This document shows, piece by piece, positions 1 to 7,575 of a DNA stretch of 64,000 bases (position 1 is its first letter; every line of letters begins with the position of its first letter). Location: positions 62,001 through 126,000 of the forward strand of contig NZ_JAFEIF010000042.1 in the NCBI RefSeq assembly GCF_017848645.1. The letters run 5' to 3'. The notes below the pieces were generated by a model, which did not search any database, was not told where the DNA came from, and worked only from the letters and a program-made list of their open reading frames with translations. This DNA is from Limnohabitans sp. Its GTDB lineage: Bacteria > Pseudomonadota > Gammaproteobacteria > Burkholderiales > Burkholderiaceae_C. Made by a program: the position numbers and the translations under genes.

Positions 1-59
1 GCTACGGTTTTGGATTGGGCAGGGGCCTGGGCAGGCTTCTTCGGCTTTTGAGCGGGCAT
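1..59 (-). CDS. N-terminus of an unidentified protein, cut by window edge
   Basis: Only about 19 codons are in the window. From an ATG at 59 the minus strand stays open to base 1 and reads a Lys/Pro/Ala/Gln-rich start (MPAQKPKKPAQAPAQ...). A GAGG ribosome-binding site lies about 8 bases upstream of the ATG, which is the main support. Basic, Pro/Ala-rich N-termini occur in many unrelated betaproteobacterial proteins, so no function can be proposed. Confidence 0.4.
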   Translation of the reverse strand, partial: MPAQKPKKPAQAPAQSKTV

Positions 60-429
60 GGACAACCTCGAAACACAAAAAGGGACAAGGAAACAGACAC
101 AGTCAGCGCCAAATACATCCCGGCGCGGGCGTGGGTTAAGGCACAGATCAATACCTCAGATGGGTGTTCAATCTGCAATGGCAAGTGGGTGGGCGAACAT
201 TTGGTGTGCAGTCCTTGCGGAACGGTGACCTGCCCGCATGGGGGCGTCGCGCTGATGGCGTTGGTCTGGCCGGAGGTGCTGCTGTCGCGCTTGCCGAAAA
301 ATGTGGATTATAACTGATTTATGAATCGTTGTGCCACGCTTTGGCTGAGCCTTGTTTGCGGGTGCCAGGCGATGTGCACGGCAACTAAGCGGGTTAGTTG
401 GCGGCCTTTTGCGACCCAAGCCGAGGGGT
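60..429. other. Gene-free stretch
   Basis: About 370 bases between the truncated minus-strand gene and the end of the histidine kinase gene. A short plus-strand frame with several Cys codons is open here but begins at TTG, has no ribosome-binding site and resembles nothing known to me. The stretch presumably holds the promoter of the gene at 1-59. I see no RNA gene or repeat. Confidence 0.4.
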
Positions 430-1812
430 TCAGTCGGTGTCCGCTTGCCTGAATTTCATCAAGGCCATCAAGCCGCCAGCGCTGTTGTTGAACACCGAAA
501 ACGTGCCGCCCATGCGCTGCACTGAGCGCTCGACAATGGCCAGGCCCAGGCCAGAGCCGGTGGCTGCGGTGCGGGCCGCATCACCTCTGAAAAACGGTTG
601 GGTCAGGTTTTTCAGGGTTTCATCCGACACGCCGGGGCCTTGGTCGCGCACGCGCAGCAGCACCCAGCCCTCGTGCACGCGGGCCACGATTTCGACGCGG
701 GTGATACCGTCCGCTGGGCTTTGGCCGTAGCGCCGGGCGTTTTCCAGCAGGTTGGACAGCACGCGGCCCAACTCCACCGGCTCGGCTTGGACCTGCAGGT
801 CTTCGCCCACATCCACCGTGATTTGCAGGCGCGCGTTGTTACGCCAAGGCGTGATGCAGCGGCTGATCACGCCGGACAACAGCACGGGCCCCAGGTCGGT
901 GGGTTCTGGGCGCGCATAGTCCAAAAACTTGTCAATGATGTCGTCCAGTTGCTCGATGTCGGCCACCATCAATTCGCGGGTTTGCGGGTCGCTGACGCTC
1001 AACTCGGTTTCCAGCCGCAAGCGGGCCAGGGGCGTGCGCAGGTCGTGCGAAATCCCGGCCAGCATCAAGGCGCGTTCGGCTTCGATTTTGGCCAGGCGCT
1101 CGGCCATGCGGTTGAAGCCGATGTTGACCTCGCGGATCTCGCTGGTGGCGGCCCCTTCGTCCAGGGGCGCGCCATGGAAATGCCCCTCACGCACCCGGCT
1201 GGCCGCGTAAGACAGGCGTTTGAGCGGGCGGTTGATCAGGCCTGCCATGATGGCCGCGCCCACCAAGGACAGTGCAGTGGTGAAGCTCAACCACAGCAGC
1301 CAGGCGCTGCCGCCCAAGGGCTTCAGACGCGAGGGGTCCATTTGCAGCCAGTAGCTGTCGCGTGCGATGGCAAAGCCAATCCACAGACCCTCTTCGTCGT
1401 TCACGCTCGAGGCCACAACAGTGCCGGGCCCCAGTCTTTTGACCATTTCATTGACCAGCCGACTGTCCATGCCCGAATCGGTGAAGGTTTCGATGTGATC
1501 GTCAGGCTCGCGCAGCTGGATGCGGACATCCTCTTCATCGGCCAACATTTTGATGAGGGACAGGCGGGCGATCTCATCGCTGTTTTTCAGCGCGGTTTTG
1601 GTCAGGTTGACCACGGTGGCGATTTGGTGGGCATTGCGCAGGATGCGTGGCTCGTATTCCTGCGTTTTGAACATCTGCAGCCAGGCCACGCTGCTGAAAA
1701 AAATCAGCAAGGCCAACAAAATGAAGGTGCGCCAAAAAAGGCTGAGCTTGACCAAGGGGCCAGCTGTGGGGCTGGCCGTTACTTCATCCGGGGCAGTGGG
1801 CGCTGTTTTCAC
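430..1812 (-). CDS. EnvZ-like sensor histidine kinase
   Basis: Membrane sensor kinase of about 460 residues that should phosphorylate the response regulator encoded just upstream. Visible parts in order: TM helix at about 26-47, periplasmic segment about 48-168, TM helix about 171-193, HAMP, dimerisation/phosphoacceptor motif GISHDLRTP with His256, then the ATPase with an N box (LLENARRYG), G1 (DQGPG) and G2 (GSGLGLAIV). The start chosen is GTG at 1812, which overlaps the regulator's stop as GTGA and implies translational coupling; an in-frame ATG at 1851 would give 13 extra residues and a 43-base overlap. Family identity is firm. The stimulus is unknown; in related proteobacteria EnvZ/OmpR-type pairs answer to osmolarity or acid. 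Confidence 0.93.
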   Translation of the reverse strand: MKTAPTAPDEVTASPTAGPLVKLSLFWRTFILLALLIFFSSVAWLQMFKTQEYEPRILRNAHQIATVVNLTKTALKNSDEIARLSLIKMLADEEDVRIQLREPDDHIETFTDSGMDSRLVNEMVKRLGPGTVVASSVNDEEGLWIGFAIARDSYWLQMDPSRLKPLGGSAWLLWLSFTTALSLVGAAIMAGLINRPLKRLSYAASRVREGHFHGAPLDEGAATSEIREVNIGFNRMAERLAKIEAERALMLAGISHDLRTPLARLRLETELSVSDPQTRELMVADIEQLDDIIDKFLDYARPEPTDLGPVLLSGVISRCITPWRNNARLQITVDVGEDLQVQAEPVELGRVLSNLLENARRYGQSPADGITRVEIVARVHEGWVLLRVRDQGPGVSDETLKNLTQPFFRGDAARTAATGSGLGLAIVERSVQRMGGTFSVFNNSAGGLMALMKFRQADTD

Positions 1813-2537
1813 GCTTGTCCATCGGGCACAAACACGTAGCCCACACCCCAAACCGTCTGGATGATTTTGGGCGAGGCGGGGTCGACTTCGATCATTTTGC
1901 GCAGGCGGGAAATCTGCACATCCAGGCTGCGGTCAAAGGGCTCGAACTCGCGGCCTCGCGCCAGTTGCGCCAACTTGTCGCGCGTGAGCGATTGCCGTGG
2001 GTGTCTGGCCAAGGCCTTGAGCATGGCAAATTCGCCTGTGGTCAGCGCCATGTCCACGCCGTCCTTGCTCAGCGACCGGGCCCCCAAGTCAAGCTTGAAG
2101 TGGCCGAAGCTGATGACCTCTTCTTCCGCCGAGGGTGAGCCGGGCAGCTCGGTGACGGGTCTGCGGCGCAGCACCGCATGGATGCGGGCTAGCAACTCCC
2201 GGGGGTTGAAGGGCTTGCCTAGGTAGTCGTCGGCCCCGATCTCCAGGCCATTGATGCGGTCCACGTCTTCGCCTTTGGCGGTCAACATGATGACCGGCGT
2301 TTTGACCCCGCTGGCGCGCAGACGTCTGCAAATGCTCAGGCCGTCTTCGCCGGGCAGCATGAGGTCGAGCACGATCAGGTCGATTGTTTCGCGTTGCAGG
2401 ATGCGGTCGAGGGCGCGGCCATCTTCGGCCAGCAACACGTCAAAGCCCTCTTGCGACAAAAAACGGCGCAAGAGGTCGCGGATGCGGGCGTCATCGTCCA
2501 CGATGACGATTTTGTCCAGTCGGTGTGAGTTACTCAT
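1809..2537 (-). CDS. OmpR-family response regulator
   Basis: A 242-residue two-domain regulator. The receiver domain (about 8-122) has the acidic pocket VDDD, phosphoacceptor Asp58 in VLDLMLPGEDG, and the KPF lysine. The C-terminal winged helix is OmpR/PhoB-like, ending near GVGYVF. The start is the ATG at 2537 (MSNSHRLDK); the frame is open further upstream but that part reads as antisense of bdhA. Only 16 bases separate it from bdhA, and it overlaps the kinase start by 4 bases, so the three genes are probably cotranscribed. It should bind DNA when phosphorylated by the downstream kinase. Targets are not evident. Confidence 0.93.
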   Translation of the reverse strand: MSNSHRLDKIVIVDDDARIRDLLRRFLSQEGFDVLLAEDGRALDRILQRETIDLIVLDLMLPGEDGLSICRRLRASGVKTPVIMLTAKGEDVDRINGLEIGADDYLGKPFNPRELLARIHAVLRRRPVTELPGSPSAEEEVISFGHFKLDLGARSLSKDGVDMALTTGEFAMLKALARHPRQSLTRDKLAQLARGREFEPFDRSLDVQISRLRKMIEVDPASPKIIQTVWGVGYVFVPDGQA

Positions 2538-2553
2538 GCTTGGTCTCTTGGGG

Positions 2554-3324
2554 TCACTGGGCGGTCCAGCCGCCGTCCATGTTCCAGGCCACACCGCGCA
2601 CGTTGTTGCCTGCGGCCGAGCAGAAGAACACCGCCAGCTCGCCCAGCTCTTCGGGCGTGGTGAACTGCATGGAGGGCTCTTTCTCTTGCAGCAACTGTTT
2701 CTTGGCATCTTCGTTCGACAAGCCCATGGCTTGCGCCTTGGCGTCCACCTGTTTTTGCACCAGCGGTGTCAACACCCAGCCGGGGCAAATCGCGTTGCAG
2801 GTCACGCCAGTGGTGGCGTTTTCGAGGGCTGTGACCTTGGTCAGGCCCACCACACCGTGCTTGGCGGCCACATAGGCCGACTTTTCGGCCGAACCCACCA
2901 GGCCGTGGATGGACGCGACATTGATGATGCGGCCCCAGTTGGCGGCCTTCATGGCGGGCAGGGCCAGGCGTGTGGCGTGGAAGGCGCTGCTCAGGTTGAT
3001 GGCGATGATGGCGTCCCAGCGCTCGATGGGGAAGTCTTCGATCTTGGCCACATGCTGGATGCCGGCGTTGTTGACCAAAATGTCGACCCGGCCAAAAGTG
3101 TCGGCGGCGAACTTCATCATCGCCTCAATCTCAGTGGCTTTGCTCATGTCGGCGCCGTGGTAAGCCACTTTCACGCCCAAGGCAGCGATTTCGGCCTTGG
3201 GGCCTTCGGCATCGCCAAAACCGTTGAGCACAATGTTGGCGCCTTGTTTGGCCAAAGCCTTGGCAATGCCCAGTCCGATACCGCTGGTTGAACCCGTGAC
3301 CAGTGCTGTTTTACCTTGCAACAT
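2554..3324 (-). CDS. bdhA: 3-hydroxybutyrate dehydrogenase
   Basis: Short-chain dehydrogenase/reductase of 256 residues, predicted to oxidise (R)-3-hydroxybutyrate to acetoacetate with NAD+ in the cytosol (EC 1.1.1.30), the last step of PHB mobilisation. The nucleotide-binding TGSTSGIG motif is near the N-terminus, followed by NNAG, the catalytic Ser-Tyr-Lys (ASIHGLVGS, YVAAK) and the PGWVLTPLV segment typical of this enzyme; it ends in GGWTAQ. ATG at 3324 is preferred over GTG at 3333 because a GGAG site sits about 10 bases upstream. It is the first gene of a likely operon with the OmpR/EnvZ-like pair. The specific substrate is inferred from strong resemblance to bacterial 3-HB dehydrogenases. 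Confidence 0.9.
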   Translation of the reverse strand: MLQGKTALVTGSTSGIGLGIAKALAKQGANIVLNGFGDAEGPKAEIAALGVKVAYHGADMSKATEIEAMMKFAADTFGRVDILVNNAGIQHVAKIEDFPIERWDAIIAINLSSAFHATRLALPAMKAANWGRIINVASIHGLVGSAEKSAYVAAKHGVVGLTKVTALENATTGVTCNAICPGWVLTPLVQKQVDAKAQAMGLSNEDAKKQLLQEKEPSMQFTTPEELGELAVFFCSAAGNNVRGVAWNMDGGWTAQ

Positions 3325-3425
3325 GTTTTCCACTCCGTAAGATGAATTAGGATGTCCAAAAGTCCATTATGGCGCTGCCCAAGCCCGGTTTGACGGGCAG
3401 CCCTTCCAGATTGTTTCCGATTGTC

Positions 3426-4379
3426 ATGACCTTGATCCCCACCCTGGCCACCAACGCCTCCCACCCATGCCCCCAACTCGAATGGGTCACTTGCCCGCAC
3501 CCCGAAGGCCAGCACCGCATGGCCTATTGGCGCTGGGGTGATGCGGATGCCCGCCACGTGGTGGTGTGCGTGCACGGCCTGACCCGCCAGGGCCGCGACT
3601 TTGACCGTTTGGCCCAGGCCTTGGTGGCACAAAGCCCCGAGCCCCTGCAAGTCATCTGTCCCGATGTGGCGGGCCGTGGGCGAAGCGAATGGCTCAGCGA
3701 GCCCGCGCTGTACCAAATTCCGCAGTACGCGGGCGACATGCTGGCCTTGCTGGGCCAGATTCAGCAGCAACTTGGGGCGGACAAGCCCCTGCAAACACTG
3801 GACTGGGTGGGCACCAGCATGGGCGGCTTGATTGGCATGGTGCTGGCCGGGCAGCCCGGCCTGCCGCTGCCGTGCCCCATTCGCCGCCTGGTGCTCAACG
3901 ACGTGGGCCCGGCCATCACCTGGTCTTCGGTTCAGCGCATGCAAGCCTATGTGGGTCAATACGGCCAATACCGCGACCTTGATGAAGCTGCAGCTGCTTT
4001 GTGGGCCTTGTCTCAAGGTTTTGGTCCGGTCTTGCCCGAGGTCTGGCGCGAGATGTCGTTGCACATGACCCGCGCCGCCGCCGATGGCCAACTGACCCTG
4101 CACTACGACCCGGCCATCGGCGTGCCCGTGCGGGCCTTGACGCCCGAAGCCGCCGCTGCCGGAGAGGCCACTTTGTGGGCCCTGTACGACCAAATCCAGG
4201 CGCAAACCCTTTTGATTCGAGGGCAGGACTCGGACTTGCTGACACCTGAAACTGCTGCTCATATGACGCAGCGCGGCCCCCGTGCACAGCTGGACACCTG
4301 GCCCGGTTTTGGCCACGCGCCCACCTTGACGGGGGACGATCAAATCGCGGTTTTGACCCAATTTTTGCTGGGCCAGTAG
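3426..4379 (+). CDS. Alpha/beta hydrolase
   Basis: Cytosolic alpha/beta-hydrolase fold protein of 317 residues. The oxyanion-side motif VHGLTRQGRDFD, the nucleophile elbow GTSMGG (Ser), an acidic residue after the last core strand (RGQDSDLLTP) and the late His in GFGHAP make a complete Ser-Asp-His triad. The start chosen is the ATG at 3426; the frame extends upstream to 3369 without a better signal. It is divergent from bdhA and lies 4 bases before relA, so the two are probably cotranscribed. Substrate is unknown; esterase or lactonase activity is possible. Confidence 0.85.
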   Translation: MTLIPTLATNASHPCPQLEWVTCPHPEGQHRMAYWRWGDADARHVVVCVHGLTRQGRDFDRLAQALVAQSPEPLQVICPDVAGRGRSEWLSEPALYQIPQYAGDMLALLGQIQQQLGADKPLQTLDWVGTSMGGLIGMVLAGQPGLPLPCPIRRLVLNDVGPAITWSSVQRMQAYVGQYGQYRDLDEAAAALWALSQGFGPVLPEVWREMSLHMTRAAADGQLTLHYDPAIGVPVRALTPEAAAAGEATLWALYDQIQAQTLLIRGQDSDLLTPETAAHMTQRGPRAQLDTWPGFGHAPTLTGDDQIAVLTQFLLGQ

Positions 4380-4383
4380 ACGC

Positions 4384-6663
4384 ATGGTCAGCCCCACCTC
4401 CAGCCACGCGGCCAGCCCAATGTCGGCCGCAGCCCGCTTGCACGCCAACCCTTTGCCCCCGGTCATGCGGGCCACGGCCGATGCACCTGTGAATGCCGAG
4501 CAGTCAGAGTCCTTGGACATCCTGGCCAAGGCGCGTGCTTTTGCCGAACCCTTGATCTCCGGCGAAATGCTGGACACGGGTGAAAACATCCTGGCGCATG
4601 CCGATGCCGTGGCCGCCATCTTGGCCGGCATTGGCGGCTCGGTGGCCATGCAGGCGGCCAGTTACCTGGTGTATGCCTGCCCGCACCTGAACAAACCTGA
4701 AGAGGTGATTGGCAAAGCCTTTGGTCCGCAGTTGGCGCAACTGGCCATGCAAACCAACCAACTGGTGCATGTGCAGCGCCTGTCGCGAGCGGCTGAATCC
4801 AGCACCCTTGGCCCTGACAACACGCCGCTGAGCCCCCGAGTCCAGACCGAAAACGTGCGCAAGATGCTGCTGGCCTTCAGCCGTGATTTGCGTGTGGTCA
4901 TGCTGCGTTTGGCCTCGCGTCTGCAAACCCTGCGCCATTTCGCCGCCACCAAGCTGCCGGTCCCTGCAGTTCTGGCCAGCGAGTCGCTGCAGGTGTTCGC
5001 GCCCTTGGCCAACCGCTTGGGCATCTGGCAGATCAAATGGGAGATGGAAGACCTGTCCTTCCGTTTTCTGGAGCCCACGACTTACAAAGACATTGCCCGG
5101 CTGCTGGATGAAAAACGCACCGAGCGCGAGCGCTACATGGTGGCCCTGCGCGAGCGCTTGGAGCAGGCTTTGGCCGCTCAGGGCATTGTGGCTTCGGTCG
5201 AGGGGCGGCCCAAGCACATCTACAGCATCGTGCGCAAAATGCGCGGCAAATCGCTGCCTTTTGAGCGGGTGTTCGACATCCGGGCGCTGCGCGTGGTGGT
5301 GCCGGGCGTGGCCGATTGTTACCAGACGCTCAGCTGGGTGCACGAGCACTTTGCGCCCATTGCCGAAGAGTTTGACGACTACATTGCCAAGCCCAAAGCG
5401 AACGGCTACCAGTCACTGCACACCGTGGTGCGCGATGCCGATGGCGGCCCGATCGAGGTGCAAATCCGCACCCAGGCCATGCACGACCACGCCGAGCACG
5501 GCGTGGCCGCCCACTGGGCCTACAAAGAAGCGGGCACCAAAGGCTATGCCGGGGTGTCTGCCACCAGCGAATACGACACCAAAATCGCTGTGTTGCGCCA
5601 GCTGTTGGCCTGGGAGCGCGACCTTTCCGGCGCGGCTCAAGCCAATGCGCCCGGCGGCGGCCTGTTTGACGACCGCATCTATGTGCTGACGCCCGACGCT
5701 GCCGTGGTCGAGCTGCCGCAAGGCGCCACGCCCATCGACTTTGCTTACACGGTGCACACCAATTTGGGCCACCGCTGCCGGGGGGCCAAGGTGGACGGAG
5801 CCATGGTGCCGCTGAACACCCAGCTGGCCAATGGCCAGACGGTCGAGATCACCGCCATCAAGGAGGGTGGCCCCTCGCGCGACTGGCTCAATCCCGAGTT
5901 GGGCTTTTTGGCCAGCCCCCGTGCGCGGGCCAAAGTTCGCGCTTGGTTCAATGCGCAAGTGATGGCCGAAACCGTGGCCCGTGGGCGCGAGGCGGTCGAG
6001 AAATTCCTGCAGCGCCTGGGGCGCACCGCCATCCGGCTGGAAGATCTGGCCAGCCAGCTGGGCTTCAAGTCGGCCGATGGCCTGTTCGAGGTGGTGGGCA
6101 AAGACGAGTATTCGCTGCGCAACATCGAGGTGTTGCTCAACCCGCCAGAGCCCGTACCACAAGCTGACGAGTACCTCCACAAGAAGTTCAAGGGCGCGGT
6201 GGCCCGCAAATCACCCTCGGGTGTGCTGGTGGTGGGGGTAGATTCCTTGCTGACCCAGCTCTCGCGCTGCTGCAAACCTGCGCCGCCCGATGCGATTGGT
6301 GGATTTGTCACACGCGGCAAAGGCGTGAGCATCCACCGCCAGGACTGCAGCAACTTCCGCGAGTTGGCCGCACGCCACGGTGAGCGCGTGATCGATGTGC
6401 GTTGGGGCGAGCACAAAGGGGCCGATGCTTCGGTGTACCCGGTCGACGTGGCAGTCGAAGCATTTGACCGCCAAGGCCTGCTGCGCGACATCTCCGAAGT
6501 GTTTGCCAAAGAGAAGATGAACGTGATTGGCGTGCAAACCCAGTCCGTCAAAGGCACGGCCTGGATGACCTTCACGGTAGAGATTGGCGACGCGGTCAGC
6601 CTGAGCAAGGTTCTGGGCACGGTGCGTGGCGTCAAGGGGGTGAGGGCGGCCAGACGGCGTTGA
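4384..6663 (+). CDS. relA: RelA-type (p)ppGpp synthetase
   Basis: Ribosome-associated alarmone synthetase of 759 residues that transfers pyrophosphate from ATP to GDP/GTP during amino-acid starvation. The N-terminal hydrolase domain is degenerate: where bifunctional Rel/SpoT enzymes have the HD pair, this reads YACPHLNKP, so no ppGpp hydrolysis is expected. The synthetase domain carries the EXDD motif (Glu329-Phe-Asp-Asp332) that marks monofunctional RelA rather than the RXKD of SpoT/Rel, followed by KPKANGYQSLHT and QIRT..MH..AE. A TGS domain (DRIYVLTPDA...) and a C-terminal ACT domain follow. Another SpoT-type gene is expected elsewhere in the genome. An alternative start is Met13. Confidence 0.95.
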   Translation: MVSPTSSHAASPMSAAARLHANPLPPVMRATADAPVNAEQSESLDILAKARAFAEPLISGEMLDTGENILAHADAVAAILAGIGGSVAMQAASYLVYACPHLNKPEEVIGKAFGPQLAQLAMQTNQLVHVQRLSRAAESSTLGPDNTPLSPRVQTENVRKMLLAFSRDLRVVMLRLASRLQTLRHFAATKLPVPAVLASESLQVFAPLANRLGIWQIKWEMEDLSFRFLEPTTYKDIARLLDEKRTERERYMVALRERLEQALAAQGIVASVEGRPKHIYSIVRKMRGKSLPFERVFDIRALRVVVPGVADCYQTLSWVHEHFAPIAEEFDDYIAKPKANGYQSLHTVVRDADGGPIEVQIRTQAMHDHAEHGVAAHWAYKEAGTKGYAGVSATSEYDTKIAVLRQLLAWERDLSGAAQANAPGGGLFDDRIYVLTPDAAVVELPQGATPIDFAYTVHTNLGHRCRGAKVDGAMVPLNTQLANGQTVEITAIKEGGPSRDWLNPELGFLASPRARAKVRAWFNAQVMAETVARGREAVEKFLQRLGRTAIRLEDLASQLGFKSADGLFEVVGKDEYSLRNIEVLLNPPEPVPQADEYLHKKFKGAVARKSPSGVLVVGVDSLLTQLSRCCKPAPPDAIGGFVTRGKGVSIHRQDCSNFRELAARHGERVIDVRWGEHKGADASVYPVDVAVEAFDRQGLLRDISEVFAKEKMNVIGVQTQSVKGTAWMTFTVEIGDAVSLSKVLGTVRGVKGVRAARRR

Positions 6664-6762
6664 GTGCCGTGCCTTGCTAGGCTTCGCTCAGCTGCCCTTA
6701 AAGTTTGGGCAGAAGACGAGAACTTGTTTCTCAAGGGGGCGAAAAAGCCCGTTTTTTATGGC

Positions 6763-6768
6763 TATAAT
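6763..6768 (+). promoter_or_regulatory. -10 element of the tRNA-Val promoter
   Basis: A perfect TATAAT lies 12 bases before the tRNA 5' end, giving a start site near 6775. No convincing -35 hexamer is visible at 16-18 bases upstream. Confidence 0.6.
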
Positions 6769-6780
6769 TCAAGGCTTAGC

Positions 6781-6857
6781 AGGCGCGTAGCTCAGTTGGT
6801 TAGAGCACCACCTTGACATGGTGGGGGTCGCTAGTTCGAATCTAGTCGCGCCTACCA
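6781..6857 (+). tRNA. tRNA-Val (GAC)
   Basis: A 77-base tRNA with encoded CCA. The acceptor stem pairs AGGCGCG with CGCGCCT, the D arm reads GCTCAGTTGGTTAGAGC, the anticodon arm is CCACC-TTGACAT-GGTGG giving anticodon GAC, and the T arm carries GTTCGAATC. It sits 117 bases after relA with its own promoter and terminator. Confidence 0.97.
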
Positions 6858-6875
6858 AATTCGGTAGGAAAAACA

Positions 6876-6908
6876 AGCACTTGGCAGCAATGCCCAGTGC
6901 TTTTTTTT
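6876..6908 (+). terminator. Rho-independent terminator of tRNA-Val
   Basis: Inverted repeat AGCACTTGGC / GCCCAGTGCT with a 6-base loop, followed by a run of eight T. It starts 18 bases after the tRNA. Confidence 0.85.
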
Positions 6909-6997
6909 CGCTCTATGCACAGCCAAAATGCCAGTACGTCATTGAAATGCGACCGAAAGAGCCGCATGGTTCAGTGCCATTCAGTTCCAGCAAGCCG

Positions 6998-7447
6998 CTA
7001 ATTCTTGCTTTTGTACTTCTTGATGGCATCTTTCAAATCTCGAAGCTCTTCGCAAGAAAACACGCAGACTTTGTCCAAGCGTGCCAACATCTGTTCAGCC
7101 CCTGCAAGATCGTTCTTCATGAGCAGAAGTTCGCCGTAATACTCCAAAGCGCCCTTGTGCTTGGGGTCAATCTTCAGGGCCGATTGGTAATAACGTTCAG
7201 CTAAGGCCAAATCTGGGGGGGATTTTTTTCGCTGTGCGTAGCCCAGCAGGTTGTTCCAATCGGCGGAGTTGGTTTGGTTGGCTGCCACGAGCGTATTGAT
7301 GGCATTGGCATAGTTTTTCGCCTTAATTTCTGTTTGAGCCTGAGTTAGCCAAGATGAAGCAGACTCTGATGGGCTGCTGTCAGCCGCATTTGCAACAGCC
7401 ATGCAAATTGCAAACGCCAGGATAAGTAATTGTTTGATTTTGAACAT
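6998..7447 (-). CDS. Exported TPR protein
   Basis: A 149-residue protein with a cleavable signal peptide (basic MFKIK, hydrophobic core, cleavage near AVANA) and two to three tetratricopeptide-type helical pairs (NYANAINTLVAA; ALAERYYQSALKIDPKHKGALEYYGELLL; DLAGAEQMLARL). Near the C-terminus a Cys pair in CVFSCEELRDLKDAIKKYK may form a disulfide. It probably acts as a periplasmic protein-protein adaptor. It lies downstream of the M3 peptidase on the same strand but behind a possible terminator. GC is lower than the neighbours. Specific role unknown. Confidence 0.8.
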   Translation of the reverse strand: MFKIKQLLILAFAICMAVANAADSSPSESASSWLTQAQTEIKAKNYANAINTLVAANQTNSADWNNLLGYAQRKKSPPDLALAERYYQSALKIDPKHKGALEYYGELLLMKNDLAGAEQMLARLDKVCVFSCEELRDLKDAIKKYKSKN

Positions 7448-7513
7448 GATTGAATGCCAAAAAATATAGATGGGTTGTATTGTGGAATCAATTCATCAAG
7501 AACGGAATCCCCT

Positions 7514-7538
7514 AAGAAACTGCGGTTGTGTCCCGCAG
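7514..7538 (-). terminator. Possible terminator after the M3 peptidase gene
   Basis: On the minus strand CTGCGG and CCGCAG form a 6-bp stem with a 7-base loop followed by a short T-rich run (TTTCTT). The T tract is weak. Confidence 0.4.
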
Positions 7539-7575
7539 CCCTGATGCTTATCCGTGTTTCATTTCGGTTGGCGTC

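Noticed and set aside
598..1839. 413-codon plus-strand frame opposite the EnvZ-like kinase
   Set aside because: His/Gln/Gly-rich shadow of the kinase gene; the kinase has all catalytic boxes.
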